Shown in pieces: positions 10,873 to 23,922 of a DNA stretch of 64,000 bases. Origin of the DNA: Aphelocoma coerulescens (Eukaryota > Chordata > Aves > Passeriformes > Corvidae); the NCBI RefSeq assembly GCF_041296385.1, contig NW_027183510.1, positions 345,954 through 409,953 of the forward strand, written 5' to 3'. The translations under genes and the position numbers were made by a program. Under the pieces are notes generated by a model. That model was not told the origin of the DNA and made no database searches. It saw only the letters and a list, made by a program, of their open reading frames with translations. Positions within the stretch are counted from its first letter, which is position 1. Each line of letters starts with the position of its first letter.

Positions 10873-13046
10873 ATAGACAGCGAGGCCCGTGCAAAGAAAC
10901 AGGGAGCGATTCTTGAGAGAAGTTGCAGAGCTCTTTCTTCTCCAGCCACATGGGCGGGGCACTGCCAAAGAACTGAGCAATCACAGCACAACCAGGGCCC
11001 TCCTCGCACAGGGCAACACAAAATAAGCAGTGCTGAACAGGATTAGGGCACATGTGAGCAGGGAGCAGGGAGACCCCGTGCCCAGGCCATGCCTCTACCC
11101 CAGGGTCCCCTCTCCCATGACCTCATGGCAGGGGGGAGGAACCCCAACACTTCCGTAGGTGTAGTCTCTCTCCTCCTCCTTGCAGCTGGCTCATGGGCCC
11201 ACATTCAGGGCCCCCACCTCGGGAGAAAATTCTCCCAATGTGCTCTGATGTTGAAAGAGTCAAGAAGAGAAGGGGAAAAAACCCCCAAAGTCCCAGGAAA
11301 ACAAAGTTCAACTCTCCATCTCCCCCCAGAGAAAAGGAGCTGAAAACTGGCTAAAAAGAAACAAAGTTGCTTCCTCTGCTCTTGCTGCAAGCAGGATGCA
11401 GAGGAGTGTGTATGTGTGTCCTTGAACAAACGCTCTGAGAAGTTTGTCTGGCTTTTTTTTCCTCTCCCCCCTCTCAGGCTCAGTTGAAAGGCACAGAAAT
11501 GCACAAAGTTCACTTCTGGGCATAGAGCAGCAATAGGGGATACACACGATAAAGTCACCCCAAGACACAGGGACAGAGAATTCAGTGGAAAGACTCCGAG
11601 AATTCTGCTCCCAGAGATCATTCATTCCTGCTCACACTGACCCTTGTAGAAAGGGGACATCGTTCCAGGCAGCCTGTACTGAGCATGTGGCTCCTGAGTG
11701 GGGTTTGTTGTTTAGGAAACCTGCTCCGGCTTTTCCATTCTTTCCTTGCAAACAGGAAAACTTCTCCTGGGGCTGTGTGCAGGCAGAGCCCTGAGGAGAG
11801 CAGGTGGCACATGGTGCGCTGGGCTGGGACAGCCAGCTGCAGAGCTCAAGGGAAGAAGCCCAAAGTGTCACAATGGCTCCTTGCCTTCACATGCAACACC
11901 TGGGTCACAATGGTCTCCTTGATTCCATGAGGCCCCACTGTGTCACAATGGCTCCTTGGTTCCATCAGGTTCCGCAGTGTCACCATGGTCTCCTTTGATC
12001 CGCACTGTCATCATGGACAATTGGTTCCATGAGGCCCCGCAGTGTCACAATGGTCCCTTGGTTCCATAGCTTTTACGTTGTAACAATGGACTCCTTGCTT
12101 CTATGAGCTAGCCTGCTTTTTGCAGAGGTGTCTTTGGTTCCCACAAGGCCCCGCTGTGTCTCAGTGCACCCTGGCTTCCATGTGGATCTGGAGTATCACA
12201 AAGGCTCCTTGGTTCCACCAGGTCCTGCTGTGTCACAATGGGTCCTGTGGTCCCTGAGGCCCTCCAAAGTCATTGTGGAGGCTTGCTTCCATGAGGTTCC
12301 ATTATGTGCCAGTGGTCATCTTGGTTCCAGGAGTTTCCTTAGTGTCACAATGCTCTCCATGCTTCCATTAGGCCCTGCTTTGCCACAATGGTCCCCTTGT
12401 TTCCATGAGGGCCCGCTGTGTCACAATGGACCTATGGTTCCATGATGTTGCGTGGTGTCACCGTGCTCTTCTTGAATCCGCCGTGTAACCATGGACCATT
12501 GGTTCCATGCAGCCGTGTCACAATGGGCTCCTTGATTCCATGATTCCCCACGGTGTCACAATGGAGCCTTGTTTCTAGGAGGTTCTGTACTGTCACAATT
12601 GCCTCCTTGATGCCATCAGCCCCTGCAGTGTCACAATGGCTCCTTGGTTCCATGAGGAACACAATAGCTTGGCATAAGCATTGAGCAACAGCTGCTGAAC
12701 ACACCTGGCAACATCTGCTTGCATCAAAAGAGTGCTTCAAGCTGACAATGGCACCAGCAGCTTCCATCTGCAACAGAGACCCAGGAAAGGACAGGCTGTG
12801 CCGGTTTGGACAAATGTGGAGGAAAATATCCTCTGATAGAAGGCAGGTTACACCCAGCCCTCCCCCACCAGGTTTTTGGAAAAAAGAACTTTCCTGGGAA
12901 GAAAGTGAAAGAGATAAAAACTATTTTTTTAACAAACACACAGGAAAAGGATAGCAATGCTAAATATTAAAAGCTCTCGCTGTGCAGAGAAAGCTGGGAT
13001 AATTTGAGAGTCCTTCCGTGTTTCGGTGGGGTCTCCTGAAACATCC
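10873..13046. repeat. Satellite monomer copy 6, type B' (purine-tract deletion)
   Basis: Length is 2,174 bases. It lacks three bases in the purine tract near 11270 and has TCTGGC followed by T8 near 11447, where other copies have TCCGG and a T run. It keeps 563 CpG and 678G like type A but has GGGG+A6, 728G and the doubled ATTC like type B. It also has 874G, 1015A, 1131C, 1537G and 1608C. Copy 20 has the same unusual set but a single ATTC. Confidence 0.97.
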
Positions 13047-15222
13047 ATAGACAGCGAGGCCCGTGCAAAGAAACAGGGAGCCATTCTTGAGAGAAGTTGC
13101 AGAGCTCTTTCTTCTCCAGCCACATGGGCGGGGCACTGCCAAAGAACTGAGCAATCACAGCACAACCAGGGCCCTCCTCGCACAGGGCAACACAAAATAA
13201 GCAGTGCTGAACAGGATTAGGGCACATGTGAGCAGGGAGCAGGGAGACCCCGTGCCCAGGCCATGCCTCTACCCCAGGGTCCCCTCTCCCATGACCTCAT
13301 GGCAGGGGGGAGGAACCCCAACACTTCCGTAGGTGTAGTCTCTCTCCTCCTCCTTGCAGCTGGCTCATGGGCCCACATTCAGGGCCCCCACCTCGGGAGA
13401 AAATTCTCCCAATGTGCTCTGATGTTGAAAGAGTCAAGAAGAGAAGAAGGGGAAAAAACCCCCAAAGTCCCAGGAAAACAAAGTTCAACTCTCCATCTCC
13501 CCCCAGAGAAAAGGAGCTGAAAACTGGCTAAAAAGAAACAAAGTTGCTTCCTCTGCTCTTGCTGCAAGCAGGATGCAGAGGAGTGTGTATGTGTGTCCTT
13601 GAACAAACACTCTGAGAAGTTTGTCCGGTTTTTTTTCCTCTCCCCCCTCTCAGGCTCAGTTGAAAGGCACAGAAATGCACAAAGTTCACTTCTGGGCATA
13701 GAGCAGCAATAGGGGATACACACAATAAAGTCACCCCAAGACACAGGGACAGAGAATTCAGTGGAAAGACTCCGAGAATTCTGCTCCCAGAGATCATTCA
13801 TTCCTGCTCACACTGACCCTTGTAGAAAGGGGACATCGTTCCAGGCAGCCTGTACTGAGCATGTGGCTCCTGAGTGGGGTTTGTTGTTTAGGAAACCTGC
13901 TCCGGCTTTTCCATTCTTTCCTTGCAAACAGGAAAACTTCTCCTGGGGCTGTGTGCAGGCAGAGCCCTGAGGAGAGCAGGTGGCACATGGTGCGCTGGGC
14001 TGGGACAGCCAGCTGCAGAGCTCAAGGGAAGAAGCCCAAAGTGTCACAATGGCTCCTTGCCTTCACATGCAACACCTGGGTCACAATGGTCTCCTTGATT
14101 CCATGAGGCCCCACTGTGTCACAATGGCTCCTTGGTTCCATCAGGTTCCGCAGTGTCACCATGGTCTCCTTTGATCCGCACTGTCATCATGGACAATTGG
14201 TTCCATGAGGCCCCGCAGTGTCACAATGGTCCCTTGGTTCCATAGCTTTTACGTTGTAACAATGGACTCCTTGCTTCTATGAGCTAGCCTGCTTTTTGCA
14301 GAGGTGTCTTTGGTTCCCACAAGGCCCCGCTGTGTCTCAGTGCACCCTGGCTTCCATGTGGATCTGGAGTATCACAAAGGCTCCTTGGTTCCACCAGGTC
14401 CTGCTGTGTCACAATGGGTCCTGTGGTCCCTGAGGCCCTCCAAAGTCATTGTGGAGGCTTGCTTCCATGAGGTTCCATTATGTGCCAGTGGTCATCTTGG
14501 TTCCAGGAGTTTCCTTAGTGTCACAATGCTCTCCATGCTTCCATTAGGCCCTGCTTTGCCACAATGGTCCCCTTGTTTCCATGAGGGCCCGCTGTGTCAC
14601 AATGGACCTATGGTTCCATGATGTTGCGTGGTGTCACCGTGCTCTTCTTGAATCCGCCGTGTAACCATGGACCATTGGTTCCATGCAGCCGTGTCACAAT
14701 GGGCTCCTTGATTCCATGATTCCCCACGGTGTCACAATGGAGCCTTGTTTCTAGGAGGTTCTGTACTGTCACAATTGCCTCCTTGATGCCATCAGCCCCT
14801 GCAGTGTCACAATGGCTCCTTGGTTCCATGAGGAACACAATAGCTTGGCATAAGCATTGAGCAACAGCTGCTGAACACACCTGGCAACATCTGCTTGCAT
14901 CAAAAGAGTGCTTCAAGCTGACAATGGCACCAGCAGCTTCCATCTGCAACAGAGACCCAGGAAAGGACAGGCTGTGCCGGTTTGGACAAATGTGGAGGAA
15001 AATATCCTCTGATAGAAGGCAGGTTACACCCAGCCCTCCCCCACCAGGTTTTTGGAAAAAAGAACTTTCCTGGGAAGAAAGTGAAAGAGATAAAAACTAT
15101 TTTTTTAACAAACACACAGGAAAAGGATAGCAATGCTAAATATTAAAAGCTCTCGCTGTGCAGAGAAAGCTGGGATAATTTGAGAGTCCTTCCGTGTTTC
15201 GGTGGGGTCTCCTGAAACATCC
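13047..15222. repeat. Satellite monomer copy 7, type B
   Basis: Length is 2,176 bases. Markers are 36C, 113A, 133-134 CG, 678A, 728G, 874G, 1015A, 1131C, 1314C, 1537G, 1608C, 1929G, 2008A. At all listed sites it matches copies 21 and 22. Its right half matches copy 6, which suggests the 6-7 pair spread together. Confidence 0.97.
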
Positions 15223-17398
15223 ATAGACAGCGAGGCCCGTGCAAAGAAACAGGGAGCGATTCTTGAGAGAAGTTGCAGAGCTCTTTCTTCTCCAGCCACA
15301 TGGGCGGGGCACTGCCAAAGAACTGAGCAATCACAGCACAACCAGGGCCCTCCTCGCACAGGGCAACACAAAATAAGCAGTGCTGAACAGGATTAGGGCA
15401 CATGTGAGCAGGGAGCAGGGAGACCCCGTGCCCAGGCCATGCCTCTACCCCAGGGTCCCCTCTCCCATGACCTCATGGCAGGGGGGAGGAACCCCAACAC
15501 TTCCGTAGGTGTAGTCTCTCTCCTCCTCCTTGCAGCTGGCTCATGGGCCCACATTCAGGGCCCCCACCTCGGGAGAAAATTCTCCCAATGTGCTCTGATG
15601 TTGAAAGAGTCAAGAAGAGAAGAAGGGGAAAAAACCCCCAAAGTCCCAGGAAAACAAAGTTCAACTCTCCATCTCCCCCCAGAGAAAAGGAGCTGAAAAC
15701 TGGCTAAAAAGAAACAAAGTTGCTTCCTCTGCTCTTGCTGCAAGCAGGATGCAGAGGAGTGTGTATGTGTGTCCTTGAACAAACACTCTGAGAAGTTTGT
15801 CCGGTTTTTTTTCCTCTCCCCCCTCTCAGGCTCAGTTGAAAGGCACAGAAATGCACAAAGTTCACTTCTGGGCATAGAGCAGCAATAGGGGATACACACA
15901 ATAAAGTCACCCCAAGACACAGGGACAGAGAATTCAGTGGAAAGACTCCGAGAATTCTGCTCCCAGAGATCATTCATTCCTGCTCACACTGACCCTTGTA
16001 GAAAGGGGACATCGTTCCAGGCAGCCTGTACTGAGCATGTGGCTCCTGAGTGGGGTTTGTTGTTTAGGAAACCTGCTCCGGCTTTTCCATTCTTTCCTTC
16101 CAAACAGGAAAACTTCTCCTGGGGCTGTGTGCAGGCAGAGCCCTGAGGAGAGCAGGTGGCACATGGTGCGCTGGGCTGGGACAGCCAGCTGCAGAGCTCA
16201 AGGGAAGAAGCCCAAAGTGTCACAATGGCTCCTTGCCTTCCCATGCAACACCTGGGTCACAATGGTCTCCTTGATTCCATGAGGCCCCACTGTGTCACAA
16301 TGGCTCCTTGGTTCCATCAGGTTCCGCAGTGCCACCATGGTCTCCTTTGATCCGCACTGTCATCATGGACAATTGGTTCCATGAGGCCCCGCAGTGTCAC
16401 AATGGTCCCTTGCTTCCATAGCTTTTACGTTGTAACAATGGACTCCTTGCTTCTATGAGCTAGCCTGCTTTTTGCAGAGGTGTCTTTGGTTCCCACAAGG
16501 CCCCGCTGTGTCTCAGTGCACCCTGGCTTCCATGTGGATCTGGAGTATCACAAAGGCTCCTTGGTTCCACCAGGTCCTGCTGTGTCACAATGGGTCCTGT
16601 GGTCCCTGAGGCCCTCCAAAGTCATTGTGGAGGCTTGCTTCCATGAGGTTCCATTATGTGCCAGTGGTCATCTTGGTTCCAGGAGTTTCCTTAGTGTCAC
16701 AATGCTCTCCATGCTTCCATTAGGCCCTGCTTTGCCACAATGGTCCCCTTGTTTCCATGAGGCCCCGCTGTGTCACAATGGACCTATGGTTCCATGATGT
16801 TGCGTGGTGTCACCGTGCTCTTCTTGAATCCGCAGTGTAACCATGGACCATTGGTTCCATGCAGCCGTGTCACAATGGGCTCCTTGATTCCATGATTCCC
16901 CACGGTGTCACAATGGAGCCTTGTTTCTAGGAGGTTCTGTACTGTCACAATTGCCTCCTTGATGCCATCAGCCCCTGCAGTGTCACAATGGCTCCTTGGT
17001 TCCATGAGGAACACAATAGCTTGGCATAAGCATTGAGCAACAGCTGCTGAACACACCTGGCAACATCTGCTTGCATCAAAAGAGTGCTTCAAGCTGACAA
17101 TGGCACCAGCAGCTTCCATCTGCAACAGAGACCCAGGAAAGGACAGGCTGTGCCAGTTTGGACAAATGTGGAGGAAAATATCCTCTGATAGAAGGCAGGT
17201 TACACCCAGCCCTCCCCCACCAGGTTTTTGGAAAAAAGAACTTTCCTGGGAAGAAAGTGAAAGAGATAAAAACTATTTTTTTAACAAACACACAGGAAAA
17301 GGATAGCAATGCTAAATATTAAAAGCTCTCGCTGTGCAGAGAAAGCTGGGATAATTTGAGAGTCCTTCCGTGTTTCGGTGGGGTCTCCTGAAACATCC
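15223..17398. repeat. Satellite monomer copy 8, type B mosaic
   Basis: Length is 2,176 bases. It combines 36G+113A with a B body and 874C, 1106C, 1131C, 1187C, 1314C, 1608A, 1929A. Neither of the two copies at the expected higher-order spacing (22 or 23) matches it, so it was either gained here or lost from the second block. Confidence 0.97.
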
Positions 17399-19570
17399 AT
17401 AGACAGCGAGGCCCGTGCAAAGAAACAGGGAGCGATTCTTGAGAGAAGTTGCAGAGCTCTTTCTTCTCCAGCCACATGGGCGGGGCACTGCCAAAGAACT
17501 GAGCAATCACGGCACAACCAGGGCCCTCCTCGCACAGGGCAACACAAAATAAGCAGTGCTGAACAGGATTAGGGCACATGTGAGCAGGGAGCAGGGAGAC
17601 CCCGTGCCCAGGCCATGCCTCTACCCCAGGGTCCCCTCTCCCATGACCTCATGGCAGGGGGGAGGAACCCCAACACTTCCGTAGGTGTAGTCTCTCTCCT
17701 CCTCCTTGCAGCTGGCTCATGGGCCCACATTCAGGGCCCCCACCTCGGGAGAAAATTCTCCCAATGTGGTCTGATGTTGAAAGAGTCAAGAAGAGAAGAA
17801 GGGAAAAAAAACCCCCGAAGTCCCAGGAAAACAAAGTTCAACTCTCCATCTCCTCCCAGAGAAAAGGAGCTGAAAACTGGCAAAAAAGAAACAAAGTTGC
17901 TTCCTCTGCTCTTGCTGCAAGCAGGATGCAGAGGAGTGTGTATGTGTGTCCTTGAAAAAACGCTCTGAGAAGTTTGTCCGGTTTTTTTCCTCTCCCCCCT
18001 CTCAGGCTCAGTTGAAAGGCACAGAAACGCACAAAGTTCACTTCTGGGCATAGAGCAGCAATAGGGGATACACACGATAAAGTCACCCCAAGACACAGGG
18101 ACAGAGAATTCAGTGGAAAGACTCCAAGAATTCTGCTCCCAGAGATCATTCCTGCTCACACTGACCCTTGTAGAAAGGGGACATCGTTCCAGGCAGCCTG
18201 TACTGAGCATGTGGCTCCTGAGTGGGGTTTGTTGTTTAGGAAACCTGCTCCGGCTTTTCCATTCTTTCCTTCCAAACAGGAAAACTTCTCCTGGGGCTGT
18301 GTGCAGGCAGAGCCCTGAGGAGAGCAGGTGGCACATGGTGCGCTGGGCTGGGACAGCCAGCTGCAGAGCTCAAGGGAAGAAGCCCAAAGTGTCACAATGG
18401 CTCCTTGCCTTCCCATGCAACACCTGGGTCACAATGGTCTCCTTGATTCCATGAGGCCCCACTGTGTCACAATGGCTCCTTGGTTCCATCAGGTTCCGCA
18501 GTGTCACCATGGTCTCCTTTGATCCGCATTGTCATCATGGACAATTGGTTCCATGAGGCCCCGCAGTGTCACAATGGTCCCTTGGTTCCATAGCTTTTAC
18601 GTTGTAACAATGGACTCCTTGCTTCTATGAGCTAGCCTGCTTTTTGCAGAGGTGTCTTTGGTTCCCACAAGGCCCCGCTGTGTCTCAGTGCACCCTGGCT
18701 TCCATGTGGATGTGGAGTATCACAAAGGCTCCTTGGTTCCACCAGGTCCTGCTGTGTCACAATGGGTCCTGTGGTCCCTGAGGCCCTCCAAAGTCATTGT
18801 GGAGGCTTGCTTCCATGAGGTTCCATTATGTGCCAGTGGTCATCTTGGTTCCAGGAGTTTCCTTAGTGTCACAATGCTCTCCATGCTTCCATTAGGCCCT
18901 GCTTTGCCACAATGGTCCCCTTGTTTCCATGAGGCCCCGCTGTGTCACAATGGACCTATGGTTCCGTGATGTTGCGTGGTGTCACCGTGCTCTTCTTGAA
19001 TCCGCAGTGTAACCATGGACCATTGGTTCCATGCAGCCGTGTCACAATGGGCTCCTTGATTCCATGATTCCCCACGGTGTCACAATGGAGCCTTGTTTCT
19101 AGGAGGTTCTGTACTGTCACAATTGCCTCCTTGATGCCATCAGCCCCTGCAGTGTCACAATGGCTCCTTGGTTCCATGAGGAACACAATAGCTTGGCATA
19201 AGCATTGAGCAACAGCTGCTGAACACACCTGGCAACATCTGCTTGCATCAAAAGAGTGCTTCAAGCTGACAATGGCACCAGCAGCTTCCATCTGCAACAG
19301 AGACCCAGGAAAGGACAGGCTGTGCCGGTTTGGACAAATGTGGAGGAAAATATCCTCTGATAGAAGGCAGGTTACACCCAGCCCTCCCCCACCAGGTTTT
19401 TGGAAGAAAGAACTTTCCTGGGAAGAAAGTGAAAGAGATAAAAACTATTTTTTTAACAAACACACAGGAAAAGGATAGCAATGCTAAATATTAAAAGCTC
19501 TCGCTGTGCAGAGAAAGCTGGGATAATTTGAGAGTCCTTCCGTGTTTCGGTGGGGTCTCCTGAAACATCC
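17399..19570. repeat. Satellite monomer copy 9, type A
   Basis: Length is 2,172 bases. Markers are 36G, 53G, 113G, 133-134 CG, 371G, 419G, 438G, 728A, 1314G, 1568G, 1929G, 2008G. The 1568G+2008G pair is typical of later A copies (12, 13, 17, 23, 25, 28). Copy 23 is its partner on the right half but differs on the left half (36C, 113A, 371C). Confidence 0.97.
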
Positions 19571-21746
19571 ATAGACAGCGAGGCCCGTGCAAAGAAACAG
19601 GGAGCCATTCTTGAGAGAAGTTGCAGAGCTCTTTCTTCTCCAGCCACATGGGCGGGGCACTGCCAAAGAACTGAGCAATCACGGCACAACCAGGGCCCTC
19701 CTCGCACAGGGCAACACAAAATAAGCAGTGCTGAACAGGATTAGGGCACATGTGAGCAGGGAGCAGGGAGACCCCGTGCCCAGGCCATGCCTCTACCCCA
19801 GGGTCCCCTCTCCCATGACCTCATGGCAGGGGGGAGGAACCCCAACACTTCCGTAGGTGTAGTCTCTCTCCTCCTCCTTGCAGCTGGCTCATGGGCCCAC
19901 ATTCAGGGCCCCCACCTCGGGAGAAAATTCTCCCAATGTGCTCTGATGTTGAAAGAGTCAAGAAGAGAAGAAGGGGAAAAAACCCCCAAAGTCCCAGGAA
20001 AACAAAGTTCAACTCTCCATCTCCCCCCAGAGAAAAGGAGCTGAAAACTGGCTAAAAAGAAACAAAGTTGCTTCCTCTGCTCTTGCTGCAAGCAGGATGC
20101 AGAGGAGTGTGTATGTGTGTCCTTGAACAAACACTCTGAGAAGTTTGTCCGGTTTTTTTTCCTCTCCCCCCTCTCAGGCTCAGTTGAAAGGCACAGAAAT
20201 GCACAAAGTTCACTTCTGGGCATAGAGCAGCAATAGGGGATACACACAATAAAGTCACCCCAAGACACAGAGACAGAGAATTCAGTGGAAAGACTCCGAG
20301 AATTCTGCTCCCAGAGATCATTCATTCCTGCTCACACTGACCCTTGTAGAAAGGGGACATCGTTCCAGGCAGCCTGTACTGAGCATGTGGCTCCTGAGTG
20401 GGGTTTGTTGTTTAGGAAACCTGCTCCGGCTTTTCCATTCTTTCCTTCCAAACAGGAAAACTTCTCCTGGGGCTGTGTGCAGGCAGAGCCCTGAGGAGAG
20501 CAGGTGGCACATGGTGCGCTGGGCTGGGACAGCCAGCTGCAGAGCTCAAGGGAAGAAGCCCAAAGTGTCACAATGGCTCCTTGCCTTCCCATGCAACACC
20601 TGGGTCACAATGGTCTCCTTGATTCCATGAGGCCCCACTGTGTCACAATGGCTCCTTGGTTCCATCAGGTTCCGCAGTGTCACCATGGTCTCCTTTGATC
20701 CGCATTGTCATCATGGACAATTGGTTCCATGAGGCCCCGCAGTGTCACAATGGTCCCTTGGTTCCATAGCTTTTACGTTGTAACAATGGACTCCTTGCTT
20801 CTATGAGCTAGCCTGCTTTTTGCAGAGGTGTCTTTGGTTCCCACAAGGCCCCGCTGTGTCTCAGTGCACCCTGGCTTCCATGTGGATGTGGAGTATCACA
20901 AAGGCTCCTTGGTTCCACCAGGTCCTGCTGTGTCACAATGGGTCCTGTGGTCCCTGAGGCCCTCCAAAGTCATTGTGGAGGCTTGCTTCCATGAGGTTCC
21001 ATTATGTGCCAGTGGTCATCTTGGTTCCAGGAGTTTCCTTAGTGTCACAATGCTCTCCATGCTTCCATTAGGCCCTGCTTTGCCACAATGGTCCCCTTGT
21101 TTCCATGAGGCCCCGCTGTGTCACAATGGACCTATGGTTCCATGATGTTGCGTGGTGTCACCGTGCTCTTCTTGAATCCGCAGTGTAACCATGGACCATT
21201 GGTTCCATGCAGCCGTGTCACAATGGGCTCCTTGATTCCATGATTCCCCACGGTGTCACAATGGAGCCTTGTTTCTAGGAGGTTCTGTACTGTCACAATT
21301 GCCTCCTTGATGCCATCAGCCCCTGCAGTGTCACAATGGCTCCTTGGTTCCATGAGGAACACAATAGCTTGGCATAAGCATTGAGCAACAGCTGCTGAAC
21401 ACACCTGGCAACATCTGCTTGCATCAAAAGAGTGCTTCAAGCTGACAATGGCACCAGCAGCTTCCATCTGCAACAGAGACCCAGGAAAGGACAGGCTGTG
21501 CCGGTTTGGACAAATGTGGAGGAAAATATCCTCTGATAGAAGGCAGGTTACACCCAGCCCTCCCCCACCAGGTTTTTGGAAAAAAGAACTTTCCTGGGAA
21601 GAAAGTGAAAGAGATAAAAACTATTTTTTTAACAAACACACAGGAAAAGGATAGCAATGCTAAATATTAAAAGCTCTCGCTGTGCAGAGAAAGCTGGGAT
21701 AATTTGAGAGTCCTTCCGTGTTTCGGTGGGGTCTCCTGAAACATCC
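19571..21746. repeat. Satellite monomer copy 10, type B
   Basis: Length is 2,176 bases. Markers are 36C, 113G, 133-134 CG, 678A, 701A, 728G, 1187G, 1314G, 1929G, 2008A. 701A is shared with copies 14, 24, 26 and 29. It matches copy 26 at every listed site. Confidence 0.97.
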
Positions 21747-23922
21747 ATAGACAGCGAGGCCCGTGCAAAGAAACAGGGAGCCATTCTTGAGAGAAGTTGC
21801 AGAGCTCTTTCTTCTCCAGCCACATGGGCGGGGCACTGCCAAAGAACTGAGCAATCACAGCACAACCAGGGCCCTCCTCGCACAGGGCAACACAAAATAA
21901 GCAGTGCTGAACAGGATTAGGGCACATGTGAGCAGGGAGCAGGGAGACCCCGTGCCCAGGCCATGCCTCTACCCCAGGGTCCCCTCTCCCATGACCTCAT
22001 GGCAGGGGGGAGGAACCCCAACACTTCCGTAGGTGTAGTCTCTCTCCTCCTCCTTGCAGCTGGCTCATGGGCCCACATTCAGGGCCCCCACCTCGGGAGA
22101 AAATTCTCCCAATGTGCTCTGATGTTGAAAGAGTCAAGAAGAGAAGAAGGGGAAAAAACCCCCAAAGTCCCAGGAAAACAAAGTTCAACTCTCCATCTCC
22201 CCCCAGAGAAAAGGAGCTGAAAACTGGCTAAAAAGAAACAAAGTTGCTTCCTCTGCTCTTGCTGCAAGCAGGATGCAGAGGAGTGTGTATGTGTGTCCTT
22301 GAACAAACACTCTGAGAAGTTTGTCCGGTTTTTTTTCCTCTCCCCCCTCTCAGGCTCAGTTGAAAGGCACAGAAATGCACAAAGTTCACTTCTGGGCATA
22401 GAGCAGCAATAGGGGATACACACAATAAAGTCACCCCAAGACACAGGGACAGAGAATTCAGTGGAAAGACTCCGAGAATTCTGCTCCCAGAGATCATTCA
22501 TTCCTGCTCACACTGACCCTTGTAGAAAGGGGACATCGTTCCAGGCAGCCTGTACTGAGCATGTGGCTCCTGAGTGGGGTTTGTTGTTTAGGAAACCTGC
22601 TCCGGCTTTTCCATTCTTTCCTTCCAAACAGGAAAACTTCTCCTGGGGCTGTGTGCAGGCAGAGCCCTGAGGAGAGCAGGTGGCACATGGTGCGCTGGGC
22701 TGGGACAGCCAGCTGCAGAGCTCAAGGGAAGAAGCCCAAAGTGTCACAATGGCTCCTTGCCTTCCCATGCAACACCTGGGTCACAATGGTCTCCTTGATT
22801 CCATGAGGCCCCACTGTGTCACAATGGCTCCTTGGTTCCATCAGGTTCCGCAGTGCCACCATGGTCTCCTTTGATCCGCATTGTCATCATGGACAATTGG
22901 TTCCATGAGGCCCCGCAGTGTCACAATGGTCCCTTGGTTCCATAGCTTTTACGTTGTAACAATGGACTCCTTGCTTCTATGAGCTAGCCTGCTTTTTGCA
23001 GAGGTGTCTTTGGTTCCCACAAGGCCCCGCTGTGTCTCAGTGCACCCTGGCTTCCATGTGGATGTGGAGTATCACAAAGGCTCCTTGGTTCCACCAGGTC
23101 CTGCTGTGTCACAATGGGTCCTGTGGTCCCTGAGGCCCTCCAAAGTCATTGTGGAGGCTTGCTTCCATGAGGTTCCATTATGTGCCAGTGGTCATCTTGG
23201 TTCCAGGAGTTTCCTTAGTGTCACAATGCTCTCCATGCTTCCATTAGGCCCTGCTTTGCCACAATGGTCCCCTTGTTTCCATGAGGCCCCGCTGTGTCAC
23301 AATGGACCTATGGTTCCATGATGTTGCGTGGTGTCACCGTGCTCTTCTTGAATCCGCAGTGTAACCATGGACCATTGGTTCCATGCAGCCGTGTCACAAT
23401 GGGCTCCTTGATTCCATGATTCCCCACGGTGTCACAATGGAGCCTTGTTTCTAGGAGGTTCTGTACTGTCACAATTGCCTCCTTGATGCCATCAGCCCCT
23501 GCAGTGTCACAATGGCTCCTTGGTTCCATGAGGAACACAATAGCTTGGCATAAGCATTGAGCAACAGCTGCTGAACACACCTGGCAACATCTGCTTGCAT
23601 CAAAAGAGTGCTTCAAGCTGACAATGGCACCAGCAGCTTCCATCTGCAACAGAGACCCAGGAAAGGACAGGCTGTGCCAGTTTGGACAAATGTGGAGGAA
23701 AATATCCTCTGATAGAAGGCAGGTTACACCCAGCCCTCCCCCACCAGGTTTTTGGAAAAAAGAACTTTCCTGGGAAGAAAGTGAAAGAGATAAAAACTAT
23801 TTTTTTAACAAACACACAGGAAAAGGATAGCAATGCTAAATATTAAAAGCTCTCGCTGTGCAGAGAAAGCTGGGATAATTTGAGAGTCCTTCCGTGTTTC
23901 GGTGGGGTCTCCTGAAACATCC
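21747..23922. repeat. Satellite monomer copy 11, type B
   Basis: Length is 2,176 bases. Markers are 36C, 113A, 133-134 CG, 678A, 728G, 1106C, 1187G, 1314G, 1929A, 2008A. It differs from copies 2 and 27 among the listed sites only at 1187, and from copy 16 only at 1314. Confidence 0.97.
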